DNA of 57,155 bases from Salinimicrobium profundisediminis (GCF_026241755.1 NZ_JAPJDA010000025.1:1-57155), one strand, 5' to 3'. Positions 34,671 to 44,520 are shown, numbered from the stretch's first letter. The notes: generated by a model not told the origin, from the letters alone. Made by a program: numbers and translations.

Positions 34671-34744
34671 GAGGCCGTCTAAAAAGCTGCTGTAAGGTCT
34701 TCTGGAATTCAGTTTGACACTAACGGGGCTTTTTAGGCGGCCTC
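34671..34744 (-). terminator. Long hairpin between pnp and the PepSY gene
   Basis: Arms GAGGCCGTCTAAAAAGC (34671-34687) and GCTTTTTAGGCGGCCTC (34728-34744) pair over 17 bases with one mismatch, enclosing about 40 bases. The structure follows the pnp stop and may end or process the transcript. The arms flank a T-rich stretch but no long T tract follows, so RNase processing is as likely as termination. Confidence 0.5.
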
Positions 34745-34769
34745 TAAAATTTATTCGGTTTGGCAGGAA

Positions 34770-37001
34770 TTAGTTCCTGTCGTTACGATCTCTGTTTCCT
34801 CTTGAACGGTCATCACGGCCGCGATTATCACGGTTATCGCGTCTCCCGCTATCACGATTGTTGTCTCGTGGAGGTCTTGGAGAATATCCTTCTGGTTTAG
34901 GTAGGATAGCCTTTCTGGAAACTTTAGGTTTCCTTGTTTTAGGATCCATACCCAGATATTTTACTTCAAACTCGTCGCCCATGTTGACAACGTCGCTCAC
35001 ATTTTCTGTGCGTTCCCAGGCAAGTTCAGAAACGTGAAGAAGTACTTCATTTCCTTTTGCTTCCTTGTATTCAACTACAGCACCAAAATCAAGCATCTTA
35101 ACCACTTTCACTTCGTATACTTTACCAACTTCAGGTTTAAAAGTGATTGCTTTGATACGTTTTTTGACTTCGTCGATCATTTCCTGGTTTACACCAAGGA
35201 TCTCGATCACTCCCATATCTTCGACTTCTTCGATTACAATGGTAGTTCCGGTTTCCTTCTGCATTTCCTGAATAACTTTTCCTCCAGGCCCAATTACAGC
35301 ACCAATGAATTCTCCCGGTATTTCCACTTTCTCCATTTTTGGAGCGTGAGCTTTTACGGTTGCTTTTGGTTCAGCAATAGTTTCGGTAAGTTTATCAAGG
35401 ATATGAAGTCTTCCTGCTCTGGCTTGTTTAAGGGCCTTAACAAGGATCTCATAAGCAAGTCCTTTTACTTTAATATCCATCTGGCAGGCGGTAATTCCGT
35501 CGGCTGTTCCGGTTACTTTAAAGTCCATGTCACCTAGGTGATCTTCATCTCCAAGGATGTCAGAAAGTACTGCAAAACGATCTCCATCAGAAATAAGTCC
35601 CATAGCAATACCAGATACCGGTTTCTTCAATTGAATACCTGCATCCATCATTGCCATTGTACCGGCACAAACGGTTGCCATAGATGAGGATCCGTTAGAT
35701 TCAAGTACTTCAGAAACAACCCTTACAGTATATGGGCAGTCTTGCGGAATCATTCCTTTAAGGGCTCTTTGTGCAAGGTTACCGTGACCAATTTCTCTTC
35801 GTGATGTACCACGAATTGGGTAGGCCTCACCTGTACTAAAAGGAGGGAAGTTGTAGTGCAGATAGAAAGTTTCCTCACCCTGGTGGGTAGGCATATCTAT
35901 CATATTTGCTTCTCTGGAAGTTCCAAGGGTCACTGTAGCAAGTGCCTGAGTCTCACCTCTGGTGAATATGGCAGAACCGTGTACAGAAGGAAGATAATCG
36001 ATCTCACACCAAATTGGGCGAATTTCATCTGTCTTTCTTCCGTCAAGACGCAAACCTTCAGCAAGGGTCAATTCTCTAACTGCTTCTTTTTCTACTTTGT
36101 TAAAGTAACCTTTTATAAGATCTTTTTTCTCTTCAAGTTCTTCTTCAGAGAACATTTCAAGAACTTCGTCTTTTACTGCAGAAAATGCATCGCTACGTTC
36201 ATGTTTGCTATGAGCACCTTTAGCGATATCATAGATCTTTTGATAAGCAGCTTCGCGAACTTTGTTGTACAGATCTTCATCAGATTCTGCAACAGCATAT
36301 TCCCTGGTCTCTTTTCTTCCAAAAGCATCGGCAAGGCGTTGCTGGGCTTCAATTTGACCTTTGATGGCTTCATGAGCGAATTTTATAGCCTCGGCCATTT
36401 CTTCTTCGCTAATCTCTTTCATTTCACCTTCTACCATCATTACAGAATCGGCAGAGGCACCAATGATCATATCAATGTCAGATTCTGCCAGTTGGCTACG
36501 GCTTGGGTTGATCACGAACTCGCCGTTGATTCTTCCCACACGGGCTTCAGAAATTGCAGTTTCAAATGGGATATCTGAAAGCTGAATTGCTGCTGAAGCT
36601 GCCAGTCCTGCAAGTGCATCGGGCATTACTTCTTCATCATGAGACATCAGCTGGATCATCACCTGGGTCTCATATCGATAATCTGAAGGGAAAAGGGGAC
36701 GCAAAACGCGGTCAACAATTCTCATTACAAGAACTTCTCCGTCGCTTGGGCGTGCTTCTCTTTTAAAGAATCCGCCGGGATATCTACCCGCGGCTGCAAA
36801 TTTTTCTCTGTAATCTACTGTTAACGGAAAGAAATCTGCCGTGCTTTTGTTGTAGTTAGAAACTACGGTACAAAGTAGCATAGCGTCTCCCATTTGAACA
36901 ACAACAGAACCGTGGGCCTGTTTTGCCAATTTTCCGGTTTCGATGGAAATAGTCCTGCCATCTCCAAGGTCAATAACCTCCTTAAATGTCTTTGGAATCA
37001 T
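34770..37001 (-). CDS. pnp: Polyribonucleotide nucleotidyltransferase (PNPase)
   Basis: A 743-residue enzyme from the ATG at 37001 ([20 protein letters not shown]). The frame stays open upstream, but that part is low-complexity leader. Two RNase PH-like cores ([40 protein letters not shown]), a KH domain ([19 protein letters not shown]), an S1 domain ([20 protein letters not shown]) and a basic Arg/Asp-rich tail ([16 protein letters not shown]) are present. It degrades RNA by phosphorolysis. The order rpsO-pnp is widely conserved. The Arg-rich tail is typical of Bacteroidota. Confidence 0.97.
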   Translation of the reverse strand: MIPKTFKEVIDLGDGRTISIETGKLAKQAHGSVVVQMGDAMLLCTVVSNYNKSTADFFPLTVDYREKFAAAGRYPGGFFKREARPSDGEVLVMRIVDRVLRPLFPSDYRYETQVMIQLMSHDEEVMPDALAGLAASAAIQLSDIPFETAISEARVGRINGEFVINPSRSQLAESDIDMIIGASADSVMMVEGEMKEISEEEMAEAIKFAHEAIKGQIEAQQRLADAFGRKETREYAVAESDEDLYNKVREAAYQKIYDIAKGAHSKHERSDAFSAVKDEVLEMFSEEELEEKKDLIKGYFNKVEKEAVRELTLAEGLRLDGRKTDEIRPIWCEIDYLPSVHGSAIFTRGETQALATVTLGTSREANMIDMPTHQGEETFYLHYNFPPFSTGEAYPIRGTSRREIGHGNLAQRALKGMIPQDCPYTVRVVSEVLESNGSSSMATVCAGTMAMMDAGIQLKKPVSGIAMGLISDGDRFAVLSDILGDEDHLGDMDFKVTGTADGITACQMDIKVKGLAYEILVKALKQARAGRLHILDKLTETIAEPKATVKAHAPKMEKVEIPGEFIGAVIGPGGKVIQEMQKETGTTIVIEEVEDMGVIEILGVNQEMIDEVKKRIKAITFKPEVGKVYEVKVVKMLDFGAVVEYKEAKGNEVLLHVSELAWERTENVSDVVNMGDEFEVKYLGMDPKTRKPKVSRKAILPKPEGYSPRPPRDNNRDSGRRDNRDNRGRDDRSRGNRDRNDRN

Positions 37002-37041
37002 AAATTTTTTAATTCTACTCCTGCTCATTTGCAGGTTGTTA

Positions 37042-37080
37042 AACAATGGTCTCCCGTTAATTCTGAACGGGACAGGTTGT
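37042..37080 (-). promoter_or_regulatory. Hairpin in the pnp leader
   Basis: CCCGTT (37053-37058) and AACGGG (37066-37071) form a 6-bp stem with a 7-base loop. It is extended by weaker ACAA/TTGT pairing. It lies about 40-80 bases before the pnp start. In enterobacteria PNPase represses its own mRNA through a leader stem cut by RNase III; a similar role here is inference. Confidence 0.35.
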
Positions 37081-37276
37081 GTTGTTGTTGTGGGTTGTGA
37101 AGACCAATGAAAAACTGCCTTTTGTTTTCTCACCTGCCAGGTAAAAAACCAGAGGTGTCAAAAATGAGCTTTTATTACTGAATTTTTTCAGCTTAAAAAT
37201 TACGGAGATTTTTCAAAGGAAAAGAAAAACCAATAATAAATTTTTAAAAAAGCTGTGTGTAAAGAAGAAATGGTAT

Positions 37277-37304
37277 AAAAAAAGGGGCCGCGAGAGCCCC
37301 TTTT
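37277..37304 (-). terminator. Terminator after rpsO
   Basis: On the minus strand AAAAGGGGC, a 7-base loop, and GCCCCTTTTTTT form a strong intrinsic terminator starting 3 bases after the rpsO stop codon. It separates rpsO from pnp, apart from read-through. Confidence 0.88.
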
Positions 37305-37306
37305 AG

Positions 37307-37576
37307 TTATTTTCTTAATCCTAATTCTTTAACGATCGCACGATACCTCAAGATATCTTTCTTCATTAAATAATCAAGTAGGCTTCTTCTCTTACCTACT
37401 AATTTTACCAGTGATCGCTCTGTATTAAAATCCTGACGATTGTTCTTTAAGTGTTGACTTAAATGTTCAATACGATGAGTGAACAGGGCAATTTGTCCTT
37501 CGGCAGAACCTGTGTCGTTCTTTCCTTTGCCGTGTTTTGCAAAAAGTTCTTCTTTTGCTTCTTTAGTTAAATACAT
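37307..37576 (-). CDS. rpsO: 30S ribosomal protein S15
   Basis: An 89-residue protein with the S15 signature (DTGSAEGQIALFTHRIEHLS, QHLKNNRQDFNTERSLVKLV, GKRRSLLDYL). It binds 16S rRNA in the central domain of the small subunit. Length is exactly that of the family. It is followed by a terminator and then pnp, the common order. A TATATTTG box lies at 37630-37637. Confidence 0.97.
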   Translation of the reverse strand: MYLTKEAKEELFAKHGKGKNDTGSAEGQIALFTHRIEHLSQHLKNNRQDFNTERSLVKLVGKRRSLLDYLMKKDILRYRAIVKELGLRK

Positions 37577-37629
37577 TCCAATATTAATTTTAATGATTTT
37601 TATGTATTGACAGGTTTTCTGCCAGGCCG

Positions 37630-37637
37630 CAAATATA
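37630..37637 (-). promoter_or_regulatory. -7 box for rpsO
   Basis: TATATTTG on the minus strand matches TAnnTTTG, 54 bases before the rpsO start. Confidence 0.45.
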
Positions 37638-37702
37638 ATATATTATAAAATATTAACAGGGTAAAATATTACTTTTCTGATTGACAGCCTAAAATGTCAT
37701 TT

Positions 37703-38560
37703 TTAAGCCCGTATGGGTTGATTTTGAATAAGATCGATGTATTGGTTGACCTTATTCTTAAGTTCAGATCTTTTAGTGATGAAATCTAAAAATCCATGTT
37801 CCATAAGAAACTCTGAAGTTTGAAAATCATCTGGAAGGTCTTTACCGGTAGTATCTTTTACTACACGAGGGCCGGCAAAACCGATAAGGGCACCGGGTTC
37901 GGCAATATTTATATCTCCAAGCATTGCAAAAGATGCTGTGGTACCACCTGTTGTAGGATCTGTACAGAGGGAAATATAAGGAATTCTGGCATCGGCCAGT
38001 TGGGCAAGTTTGGCTGAGGTTTTTGCCAGCTGCATTAAAGAATAAGCTGCCTCCATCATCCTGGCTCCTCCAGATTTTGAGATGACCATAAGTGGGAGCT
38101 TGTGTTCTAAGGCATAATCTGCAGCCCTGGAGATTTTCTCTCCAACTACAGAACCCATAGAGCCGCCTATAAAGGCAAAATCCATACAGGCTACTACCAG
38201 GTCTTTACCTTTTGATTTTCCTACTGCTGTGCGAACGGCATCTTTTAAACCAGTCTTTTTTTGGGCATCCTCCAGGCGATCGGTATATTTTTTTGTATCC
38301 TCGAAATCCAGCGGGTCACGTGACGATAGATTCTTGTCAAGTTCTGTGAACTTATTATCGTCAAAAAGGATCTTGAAGTATTCATTACTTCCAATTCTTA
38401 CGTGATAACCATCTTCGGGGCTTACATAAAAATTTTTCTCCAGCTGCTCTGCATCTACAATCTTTCCGGTAGGGGATTTATACCACAAACCTTTGGGCAC
38501 ATCCTTTTTGTCTTCGGTGGCAGTTTGTATTCCCTTTTGTGTTCTTCTAAACCAAGCCAT
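37703..38560 (-). CDS. accD: Acetyl-CoA carboxylase carboxyltransferase, beta subunit, without zinc finger
   Basis: A 285-residue crotonase-fold subunit. The catalytic core is intact ([52 protein letters not shown]). The N-terminal region ([30 protein letters not shown]) aligns with the zinc-ribbon segment of E. coli AccD, but all four Cys are replaced. AccD with AccA transfers carboxyl from biotin to acetyl-CoA at the first step of fatty acid synthesis. It sits 63 bp downstream of fba, behind a terminator. Confidence 0.95.
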   Translation of the reverse strand: MAWFRRTQKGIQTATEDKKDVPKGLWYKSPTGKIVDAEQLEKNFYVSPEDGYHVRIGSNEYFKILFDDNKFTELDKNLSSRDPLDFEDTKKYTDRLEDAQKKTGLKDAVRTAVGKSKGKDLVVACMDFAFIGGSMGSVVGEKISRAADYALEHKLPLMVISKSGGARMMEAAYSLMQLAKTSAKLAQLADARIPYISLCTDPTTGGTTASFAMLGDINIAEPGALIGFAGPRVVKDTTGKDLPDDFQTSEFLMEHGFLDFITKRSELKNKVNQYIDLIQNQPIRA

Positions 38561-38572
38561 GGTGAATGAGAT

Positions 38573-38610
38573 TAAAAAAGGTATGGCCCGAAAATATTCA
38601 GGCCATACCT
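38573..38610 (-). terminator. Terminator after fba
   Basis: On the minus strand AGGTATGGCC and GGCCATACCT form a perfect 10-bp stem with a 12-base loop, followed by TTTTTT. It lies directly in front of accD, so accD is read by leakage or has a promoter hidden here. Confidence 0.9.
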
Positions 38611-38623
38611 CTAATTAGTTTTA

Positions 38624-39691
38624 TTACAGGGTGTTAATGTTATTAAGGTCTTCAAAAGCCTTTTTTAGACGGTTTTTGAAAGTTACCTCTCCTTCTCTAA
38701 TCCATTTTCTTGGATCGTAGTATTTTTTATTTGGAGAATCTGCACCTTCAGGATTACCGATTTGACCTTTTAGGTAATCGGCATTTTCGCCCATGTAATC
38801 GCGAATTCCTTCTAAATAAGCATATTGAAGATCTGTGTCAATGTTCATTTTGATAACTCCGTAGCCAATAGCTTCTCTTATTTCTTCAACTGTAGAACCG
38901 CTTCCGCCGTGGAAAACGAAGTCTATAGTATTTTTTTCAACACCGTATTTTTCAGAAATAAAATCCTGTGAATTTTTAAGGATCACAGGAGTCAATTTTA
39001 CATTTCCGGGCTTATAAACCCCGTGAACGTTACCAAAAGCTGCAGCAATGGTAAATTGATTGCTCACTTTGCTCAATTCTTCATAAGCGTAGGCAACTTC
39101 ATCTGGCTGGGTGTAAAGCTTCGAAGAATCAATGTTGGTATTGTCAACTCCATCTTCTTCGCCACCGGTAACTCCAAGTTCAATTTCGAGGGTCATTCCC
39201 ATTTTGCTCATTCTCTCAAGATACTTCTTAGAAGTCTCAATGTTCTCTTCAAGAGATTCTTCAGAAAGATCGAGCATGTGAGAACTGAATAAAGGTTTTC
39301 CAAACTGCTCAAAATGCTTTTCACTAGCATCAAGCATTCCATCTACCCATCCTGTAAGTTTTTTCGCACAGTGATCTGTGTGAAGGATAACTGTTGCTCC
39401 ATAAGCCTCTGCCAGTTCATGAACGTGCTTTGCGCCGGCAACAGCTCCTGCGATAGCGGCTTTCTCATCTTTATTAGAAAGACCCTTACCGGCATTAAAT
39501 TGTGCTCCTCCATTGGAGAACTGTATGATGACGGGGGAATTTAATTCGGCTGCTGTTTCAAGTACCGCGTTAATAGTACTTGAGCCTATGACATTGACAG
39601 CGGGAAGTGCGAAATTTTTCTCTTTTGCGTATTTAAAAATTTCCTGTACCTCCTGGCCAGTAGCAACGCCGGGTTTGATATTATAACTCAT
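38624..39691 (-). CDS. fba: Class II fructose-bisphosphate aldolase
   Basis: A 355-residue zinc aldolase. Metal and substrate blocks are visible: VILHTDHCAKK, LEIELGVTGGEEDGVDN, FGNVHGVYKPGNVKL, and DFVFHGGSGSTVEEI with the zinc His. It cleaves fructose 1,6-bisphosphate in glycolysis and runs in reverse in gluconeogenesis. Length matches the E. coli type. A TATTTTTG box on the minus strand at 39712-39719 precedes it. Confidence 0.96.
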   Translation of the reverse strand: MSYNIKPGVATGQEVQEIFKYAKEKNFALPAVNVIGSSTINAVLETAAELNSPVIIQFSNGGAQFNAGKGLSNKDEKAAIAGAVAGAKHVHELAEAYGATVILHTDHCAKKLTGWVDGMLDASEKHFEQFGKPLFSSHMLDLSEESLEENIETSKKYLERMSKMGMTLEIELGVTGGEEDGVDNTNIDSSKLYTQPDEVAYAYEELSKVSNQFTIAAAFGNVHGVYKPGNVKLTPVILKNSQDFISEKYGVEKNTIDFVFHGGSGSTVEEIREAIGYGVIKMNIDTDLQYAYLEGIRDYMGENADYLKGQIGNPEGADSPNKKYYDPRKWIREGEVTFKNRLKKAFEDLNNINTL

Positions 39692-39711
39692 AATTATTAT
39701 TATTTGGTTAA

Positions 39712-39719
39712 CAAAAATA
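39712..39719 (-). promoter_or_regulatory. -7 box for fba
   Basis: TATTTTTG on the minus strand matches TAnnTTTG, 21 bases before the start codon. Confidence 0.5.
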
Positions 39720-39734
39720 AGAAAAATAGTCGGG

Positions 39735-42299
39735 TTAAAAAGGATAATTGATCCCTACATTAAATACTGCTTTTGAAAGTTTGTACCCGCTAAACCACCT
39801 GTTTTCTGGTTCAAGGGCAGGGTTGTAAGTTTTAAAACCTACATCAAACCTCAGAACAAAAAAATCGAAGTCATACCGGAAGCCCAGCCCTGTTCCCAGT
39901 GCAAGTTCTTTAAGGTCGGGAAGGCCCGTAAAGGTTGAAGCCTCTTCTTCTACAACATCAAAAACATTCCAGATATTTCCTGCATCTGCAAAAACGGCTG
40001 CGTTAAGGTCGCCAAAAAGATTAAACCTGTATTCAGCACTTAAAGCTATCTTCATGTTGGCTTCATTGAATTCATTTCGGCCACCGCTACTTCCGGGGCC
40101 AAGGGAATAAGGTTGCCAGGCGCGGTTATCGTTAGGCCCTCCGGCAAAAAATGATCTTATGAAGGGAATGCTATTCGAATTTCCATAGGGAATGGCGATA
40201 CCTCCAAAAGTCCTTATGGCAATTACATTGTCACGTCCCAGATCCCAGTGTTTTATATAGTCAATTTCAGTTTTAACGTATTGGGAGAAATTCACTCCAA
40301 AAATGCTGTACCTGCCGGTTTCGTCTTTTTTGATCCCTGCGAGCCTGGATACAGCAGAGAGAAAGTGTCCTGCTGCTTCTAATTTTATTCGTAACCGGGA
40401 AAAATCTTCATCATAGATATTCTCTTTTTTGTTGAGGATATAAGAGAAATTGGTTGCATAAATAAGGTTATCTTCGGTTAGCCGGTTTTTTCGCTCTCTT
40501 AGATCGCTAAGAATTTCAGACTGGCTCCCTGTTAGCCCCTGAACCTCTCCCAGGCGTGCTGCGCGTAAGAAACCATCGGCACCTTCAGGAATCATGAGAA
40601 AACGCTCTCCCTGTTCATTTGTGGTGTAAAATTCTTCGGGAGCATTGACATTTTCTGAAGTTGCTATTTCGTTTATTTCCAGGTATGAATTACGATATAC
40701 GTTGAAGTAGTTATCTACATTCAGGTTGCGTACATACTGCACATTTACCAGGTCAAGGAGGTGGGTAAGTTTATCGTTGGGCAGCCATCTATAGTTCATA
40801 ACAGCAGTAAAACTTTGCTTGTCAAGACCAATATTAGTCTGCGTACTGGCACCTGCACCCAGGGTGGTAAAAGGATACATGTACTTTGGAATAAATTTTT
40901 CGGTTGAAAAAGGAAATAAAATACGCGGCAAGGTAAGATCTACATCCATACCAATTTCGGTGATGTCAAAGAATCGATCAGAGTCATTTGCAGCGTCTTT
41001 TGAAGATCCTATACTTCCCCTTCCAGAGATCTCTAAAATTTCGGCTCCCTTAAAGACATTCCGGATTAAAAGTGAACCCCCAAAACCAATACCGAATTTT
41101 TGAATGTTGCTTTGGGAAAGATCAAAATCAAAACCCAAAGAATATTTTTGACGCGGAGTGAGAAAAACATTGGCAACAAGTGCTGTGCCTGTGGTATCGG
41201 TAGGATCCTCCATGTATTGAATGTTCGGGTATTTAAAGATCCTTAGCTGGTTGAGTCGGTTGTAAGTTAGTGTCCTATCGGCATCAGAATATATGGTGCC
41301 CGGGGTAATGAATATTGCATTGGTAAGAGCCCCCGGTTTAAACTGTAGCTTTTCAAAACTGTAAAGGTTGTAGCCTTCATTAGAGGCAGTATCTGTTATA
41401 GGTTCGGTGCGGTTCTCATAGCGGTAATCTGGGAAGATATTCACCTTGCTTATCTTGTGCACCTTATAAGGAATTCTTGTTTCCACGCCATCTACCGTTG
41501 CTTCCCGGTTCTGGATAATTATGGCAGAGTTTACTTTATGATCAGTATTTATGGTGTCGGCCTCAAAACTTATATATTCCTGTTCAAAATGATACAACCC
41601 ATTATTCCGGTATAATTGAGTCAGTCGTTCTCGCTCGGCTCCGTAATCCTGGGTTTTGTATTGAACTCCGGGCACTATCAGGGAGTTCTTCTTATGGGCT
41701 TCATAAATGGAATCGGCCACCGCCGAAGCAATCTTTGTAGTGACAGAATCGATATAATAAGGTTGCTTTGGCGTAACAAAATAATTTATTTTCGCCCTCT
41801 TTTTCTTGGTGGGAATGATCTCGTACCCAGTCTCTGCATTAAACCAGCCATTGTTCCAGTACCACGCCTTAAGCCGTTCTGCAGATCGTTGACTTTTTTC
41901 TTCACTAACAATTGCAGGAGGTTCGCCGGTTTCCTTTAACCACTCATTAATATTTACATAAATGTTTCCCAGCCGTACTACCTGCTTTTCAGAAAGAATA
42001 TTTGCCAGTCTTTCGGCTCTCTTCGGTTTTTTCTGAAGCCAGTTAATATAAGTAGTATCGGGATTGGGGTTGGCGAGATTGTAGAGGTACAGCTGTAGCG
42101 GTAGCCCCAGGAAAGATTTGTTTGGCTCCTGGTAAAGCTGGTTGTAAATATTTCTTTGAGAGACCTCCTCACCATCCACATAAATGGTATTCTCTTTTAG
42201 AAGTCTTTGATCGTCTTCAACCCTTTTTACAGCGTTACAGGAAGAAAGAAATAAAGCAATTAAAAGAATTAATGATATTTTTGCCCGTAAATGTTTCAA
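39735..42299 (-). CDS. tamL: TamL, lipoprotein BamA/TamA-family outer-membrane assembly factor
   Basis: An 854-residue protein with lipobox LSSC (Cys at about residue 21), POTRA-like segments in the first 400 residues, and a C-terminal Omp85 barrel. The barrel includes FFAGGPNDNRAWQPYSLGPG, which matches the conserved loop of the family, and ends in NVGINYPF. Bacteroidota have this lipidated form in place of TamA, and it works with TamB in outer-membrane biogenesis. It has a good promoter and is divergent from the methyltransferase gene. Confidence 0.93.
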   Translation of the reverse strand: MKHLRAKISLILLIALFLSSCNAVKRVEDDQRLLKENTIYVDGEEVSQRNIYNQLYQEPNKSFLGLPLQLYLYNLANPNPDTTYINWLQKKPKRAERLANILSEKQVVRLGNIYVNINEWLKETGEPPAIVSEEKSQRSAERLKAWYWNNGWFNAETGYEIIPTKKKRAKINYFVTPKQPYYIDSVTTKIASAVADSIYEAHKKNSLIVPGVQYKTQDYGAERERLTQLYRNNGLYHFEQEYISFEADTINTDHKVNSAIIIQNREATVDGVETRIPYKVHKISKVNIFPDYRYENRTEPITDTASNEGYNLYSFEKLQFKPGALTNAIFITPGTIYSDADRTLTYNRLNQLRIFKYPNIQYMEDPTDTTGTALVANVFLTPRQKYSLGFDFDLSQSNIQKFGIGFGGSLLIRNVFKGAEILEISGRGSIGSSKDAANDSDRFFDITEIGMDVDLTLPRILFPFSTEKFIPKYMYPFTTLGAGASTQTNIGLDKQSFTAVMNYRWLPNDKLTHLLDLVNVQYVRNLNVDNYFNVYRNSYLEINEIATSENVNAPEEFYTTNEQGERFLMIPEGADGFLRAARLGEVQGLTGSQSEILSDLRERKNRLTEDNLIYATNFSYILNKKENIYDEDFSRLRIKLEAAGHFLSAVSRLAGIKKDETGRYSIFGVNFSQYVKTEIDYIKHWDLGRDNVIAIRTFGGIAIPYGNSNSIPFIRSFFAGGPNDNRAWQPYSLGPGSSGGRNEFNEANMKIALSAEYRFNLFGDLNAAVFADAGNIWNVFDVVEEEASTFTGLPDLKELALGTGLGFRYDFDFFVLRFDVGFKTYNPALEPENRWFSGYKLSKAVFNVGINYPF

Positions 42300-42318
42300 G
42301 TAGCCTATTTAATGTGCT

Positions 42319-42347
42319 CAAAAATACAACTTTGGTATGTTTAGCAA
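42319..42347 (-). promoter_or_regulatory. Promoter of tamL
   Basis: On the minus strand TTG (42347-42345), 18 bases, TATTTTTG (42326-42319). This is a full match to TTG-N17-23-TAnnTTTG, 19 bases before the start. The -33 element lies inside the divergent methyltransferase gene. Confidence 0.65.
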
Positions 42348-43077
42348 AAGCCAAATTAAACTTATAAAAAGCCTGTCTCAAAAAAAGTACAGGGCGAGGC
42401 ATGGGTTATTTGTTATAGAGGGCAAAAAAGGCATTTTTGAACTGCTTTCTTCCCCTTTAGAACTTCATTCTTTATTTACTGCTGAAGATATCTTTGATGC
42501 TGCGGAAGAAAAAACCTATCTCATTACTGAAGGCGATCTCAAAAAAGTAAGCAATCAGCAAAGTCCGCAAACGGCATTGGCAATTTTTCATATTCCTGAA
42601 GTAGTGCAGCCTAAAGCTGAAGGATTGCAGGTAGCATTAGACGATGTGCAGGATCCCGGTAATTTGGGGACTATTATTAGGTTGTGCGACTGGTTTGGGG
42701 TCGAAGACCTTATTTGTTCACAGGGTACGGTAGATTGTTATAACCCAAAGGTGGTGCAGGCCACCATGGGGTCTATTTCAAGAGTAAAGGTTCATTACCT
42801 TGATTTAGCTGAATATTTGCGAGAGCTCCCTAAAGAAAGACCTGTCTACGGCACATTTTTGGAAGGTAAGAATGTTTACCGGGAACCGATTTCTCCAGAA
42901 GGAGTAGTAGTTCTAGGTAACGAGGGTAACGGTATCTCACCTGAAGTAGAACAACTCATTACTCAAAAGCTGAACATCCCACAATTTGGAAAAGCCATGA
43001 CAGAAAGCCTAAATGTGGCGACTGCCGCTGCCATTTTCTTAAGTGAATTTAGCCGAAGGAAACCTACTGGAAAGTAA
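42337..43077 (+). CDS. TrmH/SpoU-family RNA 2'-O-methyltransferase
   Basis: A 246-residue SPOUT enzyme with an N-terminal substrate-binding part (LIKSLSQKKYRARHGLFVIE) and the knotted methyltransferase core: LDDVQDPGNLGTIIRLCDWF (motif 1), VVVLGNEGNGISPEV (motif 2), and IPQFGKAMTESLNVATAAAI (motif 3). It methylates a ribose in rRNA or tRNA; the target position cannot be decided. It is divergent from tamL across 37 bp, with overlapping control regions. Confidence 0.93.
   Translation: MFSKSQIKLIKSLSQKKYRARHGLFVIEGKKGIFELLSSPLELHSLFTAEDIFDAAEEKTYLITEGDLKKVSNQQSPQTALAIFHIPEVVQPKAEGLQVALDDVQDPGNLGTIIRLCDWFGVEDLICSQGTVDCYNPKVVQATMGSISRVKVHYLDLAEYLRELPKERPVYGTFLEGKNVYREPISPEGVVVLGNEGNGISPEVEQLITQKLNIPQFGKAMTESLNVATAAAIFLSEFSRRKPTGK
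42423..42439. repeat. AAAAATG palindrome, one-mismatch copy inside the methyltransferase gene
   Basis: CAAAAAAGGCATTTTTG differs from the exact motif at one base. It encodes KKGIF, so coding constraint could explain it. Confidence 0.3.
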
Positions 43078-43771
43078 AATTAATAAAGACAGCGCGAGAA
43101 GACATTTTTTCTATGTTATCTGAGTTGAATACTGGAGTATCATCCCGTACAAATTCATCATTGATAGCAAATACTCCTCTTATTGATGGGGTGAACTTGA
43201 AGTAGTATAAATATAGATCTATACCAAAACCTATTTCGTAATAAAAGTTATTTGTGGTCATTCTAAACTGGCCATCGCTGTTGTCTTCGGGGTTATTCTC
43301 GTTACTGGAGAGGTTAAGAGAAGTAGACACTCCACCTACTACAAAAGGTTTAAAGTTGTTAATGCGGGTAGTGGAGAATTTCAGCAAAAGAGGGATGTGT
43401 ACAAAAGTGGAGTTTATTTCCCTAAAAGAATCTGTAGGGTCAGATTTATTAAAGATAAAATTAATTCTGTTAAAAGAGACTCCGGGTTCCAGGCGCAGGT
43501 CGAGGTGATCGCTAAGGCGCATATTCCCGATTAAACCCACATTAAAACCTATAGTGCGGTCTACATGAAAATCTTTACCCTGATTTGATCCTTGAATATA
43601 GTCCTTATAGTCAAAATCGAAGTCGTATGTGTTGAATCCAAGAAAATATCCCCAGGAAAATCGCTGCATATCAAAATTTGGATTATTGATCACATCTTCC
43701 CCGCCAAAAAGCTGAGCACGTGCTGGTAAAGCTGCCAATAATACAATTGCTGCAATTAAAAACTTCTTCAT
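43064..43771 (-). CDS. porT: PorT/SprT-like outer-membrane protein of the type IX secretion system
   Basis: A 235-residue protein with a signal peptide (residues 1-19, ending ARAQ) and an eight-strand-type beta-barrel pattern ending in an aromatic residue pair (FTFQ). Residues such as GYFLGFNTYDFDFDY and FVHIPLLLKFS resemble PorT (SprT of gliding flavobacteria). The gene directly downstream of ubiE, 4 bp away, is the usual place of porT in this family. PorT is needed for T9SS-dependent secretion. Its 3' end overlaps the convergent methyltransferase by 14 bp. Confidence 0.85.
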   Translation of the reverse strand: MKKFLIAAIVLLAALPARAQLFGGEDVINNPNFDMQRFSWGYFLGFNTYDFDFDYKDYIQGSNQGKDFHVDRTIGFNVGLIGNMRLSDHLDLRLEPGVSFNRINFIFNKSDPTDSFREINSTFVHIPLLLKFSTTRINNFKPFVVGGVSTSLNLSSNENNPEDNSDGQFRMTTNNFYYEIGFGIDLYLYYFKFTPSIRGVFAINDEFVRDDTPVFNSDNIEKMSSRAVFINFTFQ

Positions 43772-43775
43772 GATC

Positions 43776-44504
43776 TTATTTTGATGCCGAATAAATAGTC
43801 GCCACTCCCATTGTTTGAGGCTTGTGTTGTACCTCTATAAACCCAATTTCATGCAAAATATTGTTCAGGTTTTCGCCGTAAGGGAAAGCGGCGGCACTTT
43901 CGCTAAGGTAACTATAGGCAACTTTGTCTTTTGAAAACAATTTACCAATTAGGGGAAGAAGATTCTTAGAGTAGAATTGGTAACCTTGTTTAAACGGAAA
44001 TTTAGTAGGTACAGAGGTCTCTAAAATGACAAAAATTCCGCCCGGTTTTAGAACCCGCAGAATTTCTGATAAGCCCTTTTCTAAATTTTCGAAATTACGA
44101 ACCCCAAAAGCAACTGAAATAGCATCAAAACTGTTATCGTCAAAAGGTAAAGCTTCAGAGTCTCCCTGAATCATCTTGATTCGCTCTGTAAGTTGTTCTT
44201 CTTCGATCTTTTTTCTTCCTACAGACAACATTCCTTCAGAAAGATCAAGACCCACAATTTCTTTTGCACCTGTTTTTGCCAGACTAATGGCGAGGTCTCC
44301 TGTTCCGGTTGCGATGTCAAGAACAGATTCAGGATTGGTTTCAGAAATTATATTAATAACTTTTTTACGCCATTTTACATCAATTCCAAAAGAGATAACT
44401 CTGTTTAAACCATCATAGTTGGTAGAAATGGTATCAAACATTTGCTCTACCTGTTTCTTCTTGTTTAAACTGGAATCTTTGTATGGGGTAACCTTCTTGC
44501 TCAT
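43776..44504 (-). CDS. ubiE: Demethylmenaquinone methyltransferase (UbiE/MenG)
   Basis: A 242-residue SAM-dependent methyltransferase from the ATG at 44504 ([20 protein letters not shown]). Conserved blocks include [33 protein letters not shown] (SAM site) and [20 protein letters not shown]. It catalyses the last step of menaquinone synthesis, which serves the NADH dehydrogenase in this window. It is the first gene of the ubiE-porT pair, with a TATCTTTG box at 44521-44528. Confidence 0.95.
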   Translation of the reverse strand: MSKKVTPYKDSSLNKKKQVEQMFDTISTNYDGLNRVISFGIDVKWRKKVINIISETNPESVLDIATGTGDLAISLAKTGAKEIVGLDLSEGMLSVGRKKIEEEQLTERIKMIQGDSEALPFDDNSFDAISVAFGVRNFENLEKGLSEILRVLKPGGIFVILETSVPTKFPFKQGYQFYSKNLLPLIGKLFSKDKVAYSYLSESAAAFPYGENLNNILHEIGFIEVQHKPQTMGVATIYSASK

Positions 44505-44520
44505 GCCAAAAAATTTTCGC

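Noticed and set aside
35034-35537. 167-residue open frame antisense to pnp
   Set aside because: Phe/Tyr/Ser-rich shadow of the KH and S1 coding region with no independent support.
35856-36578. 240-residue open frame antisense to pnp
   Set aside because: It lies wholly within the well-conserved pnp gene on the other strand, its sequence is Phe/Ser/Cys-rich with no domain, and no promoter precedes it.
37002-37133. 44-residue N-terminal extension of PNPase
   Set aside because: The translated leader (Thr/Gln-rich) has no family counterpart; [13 protein letters not shown] at 37001 is the typical start.
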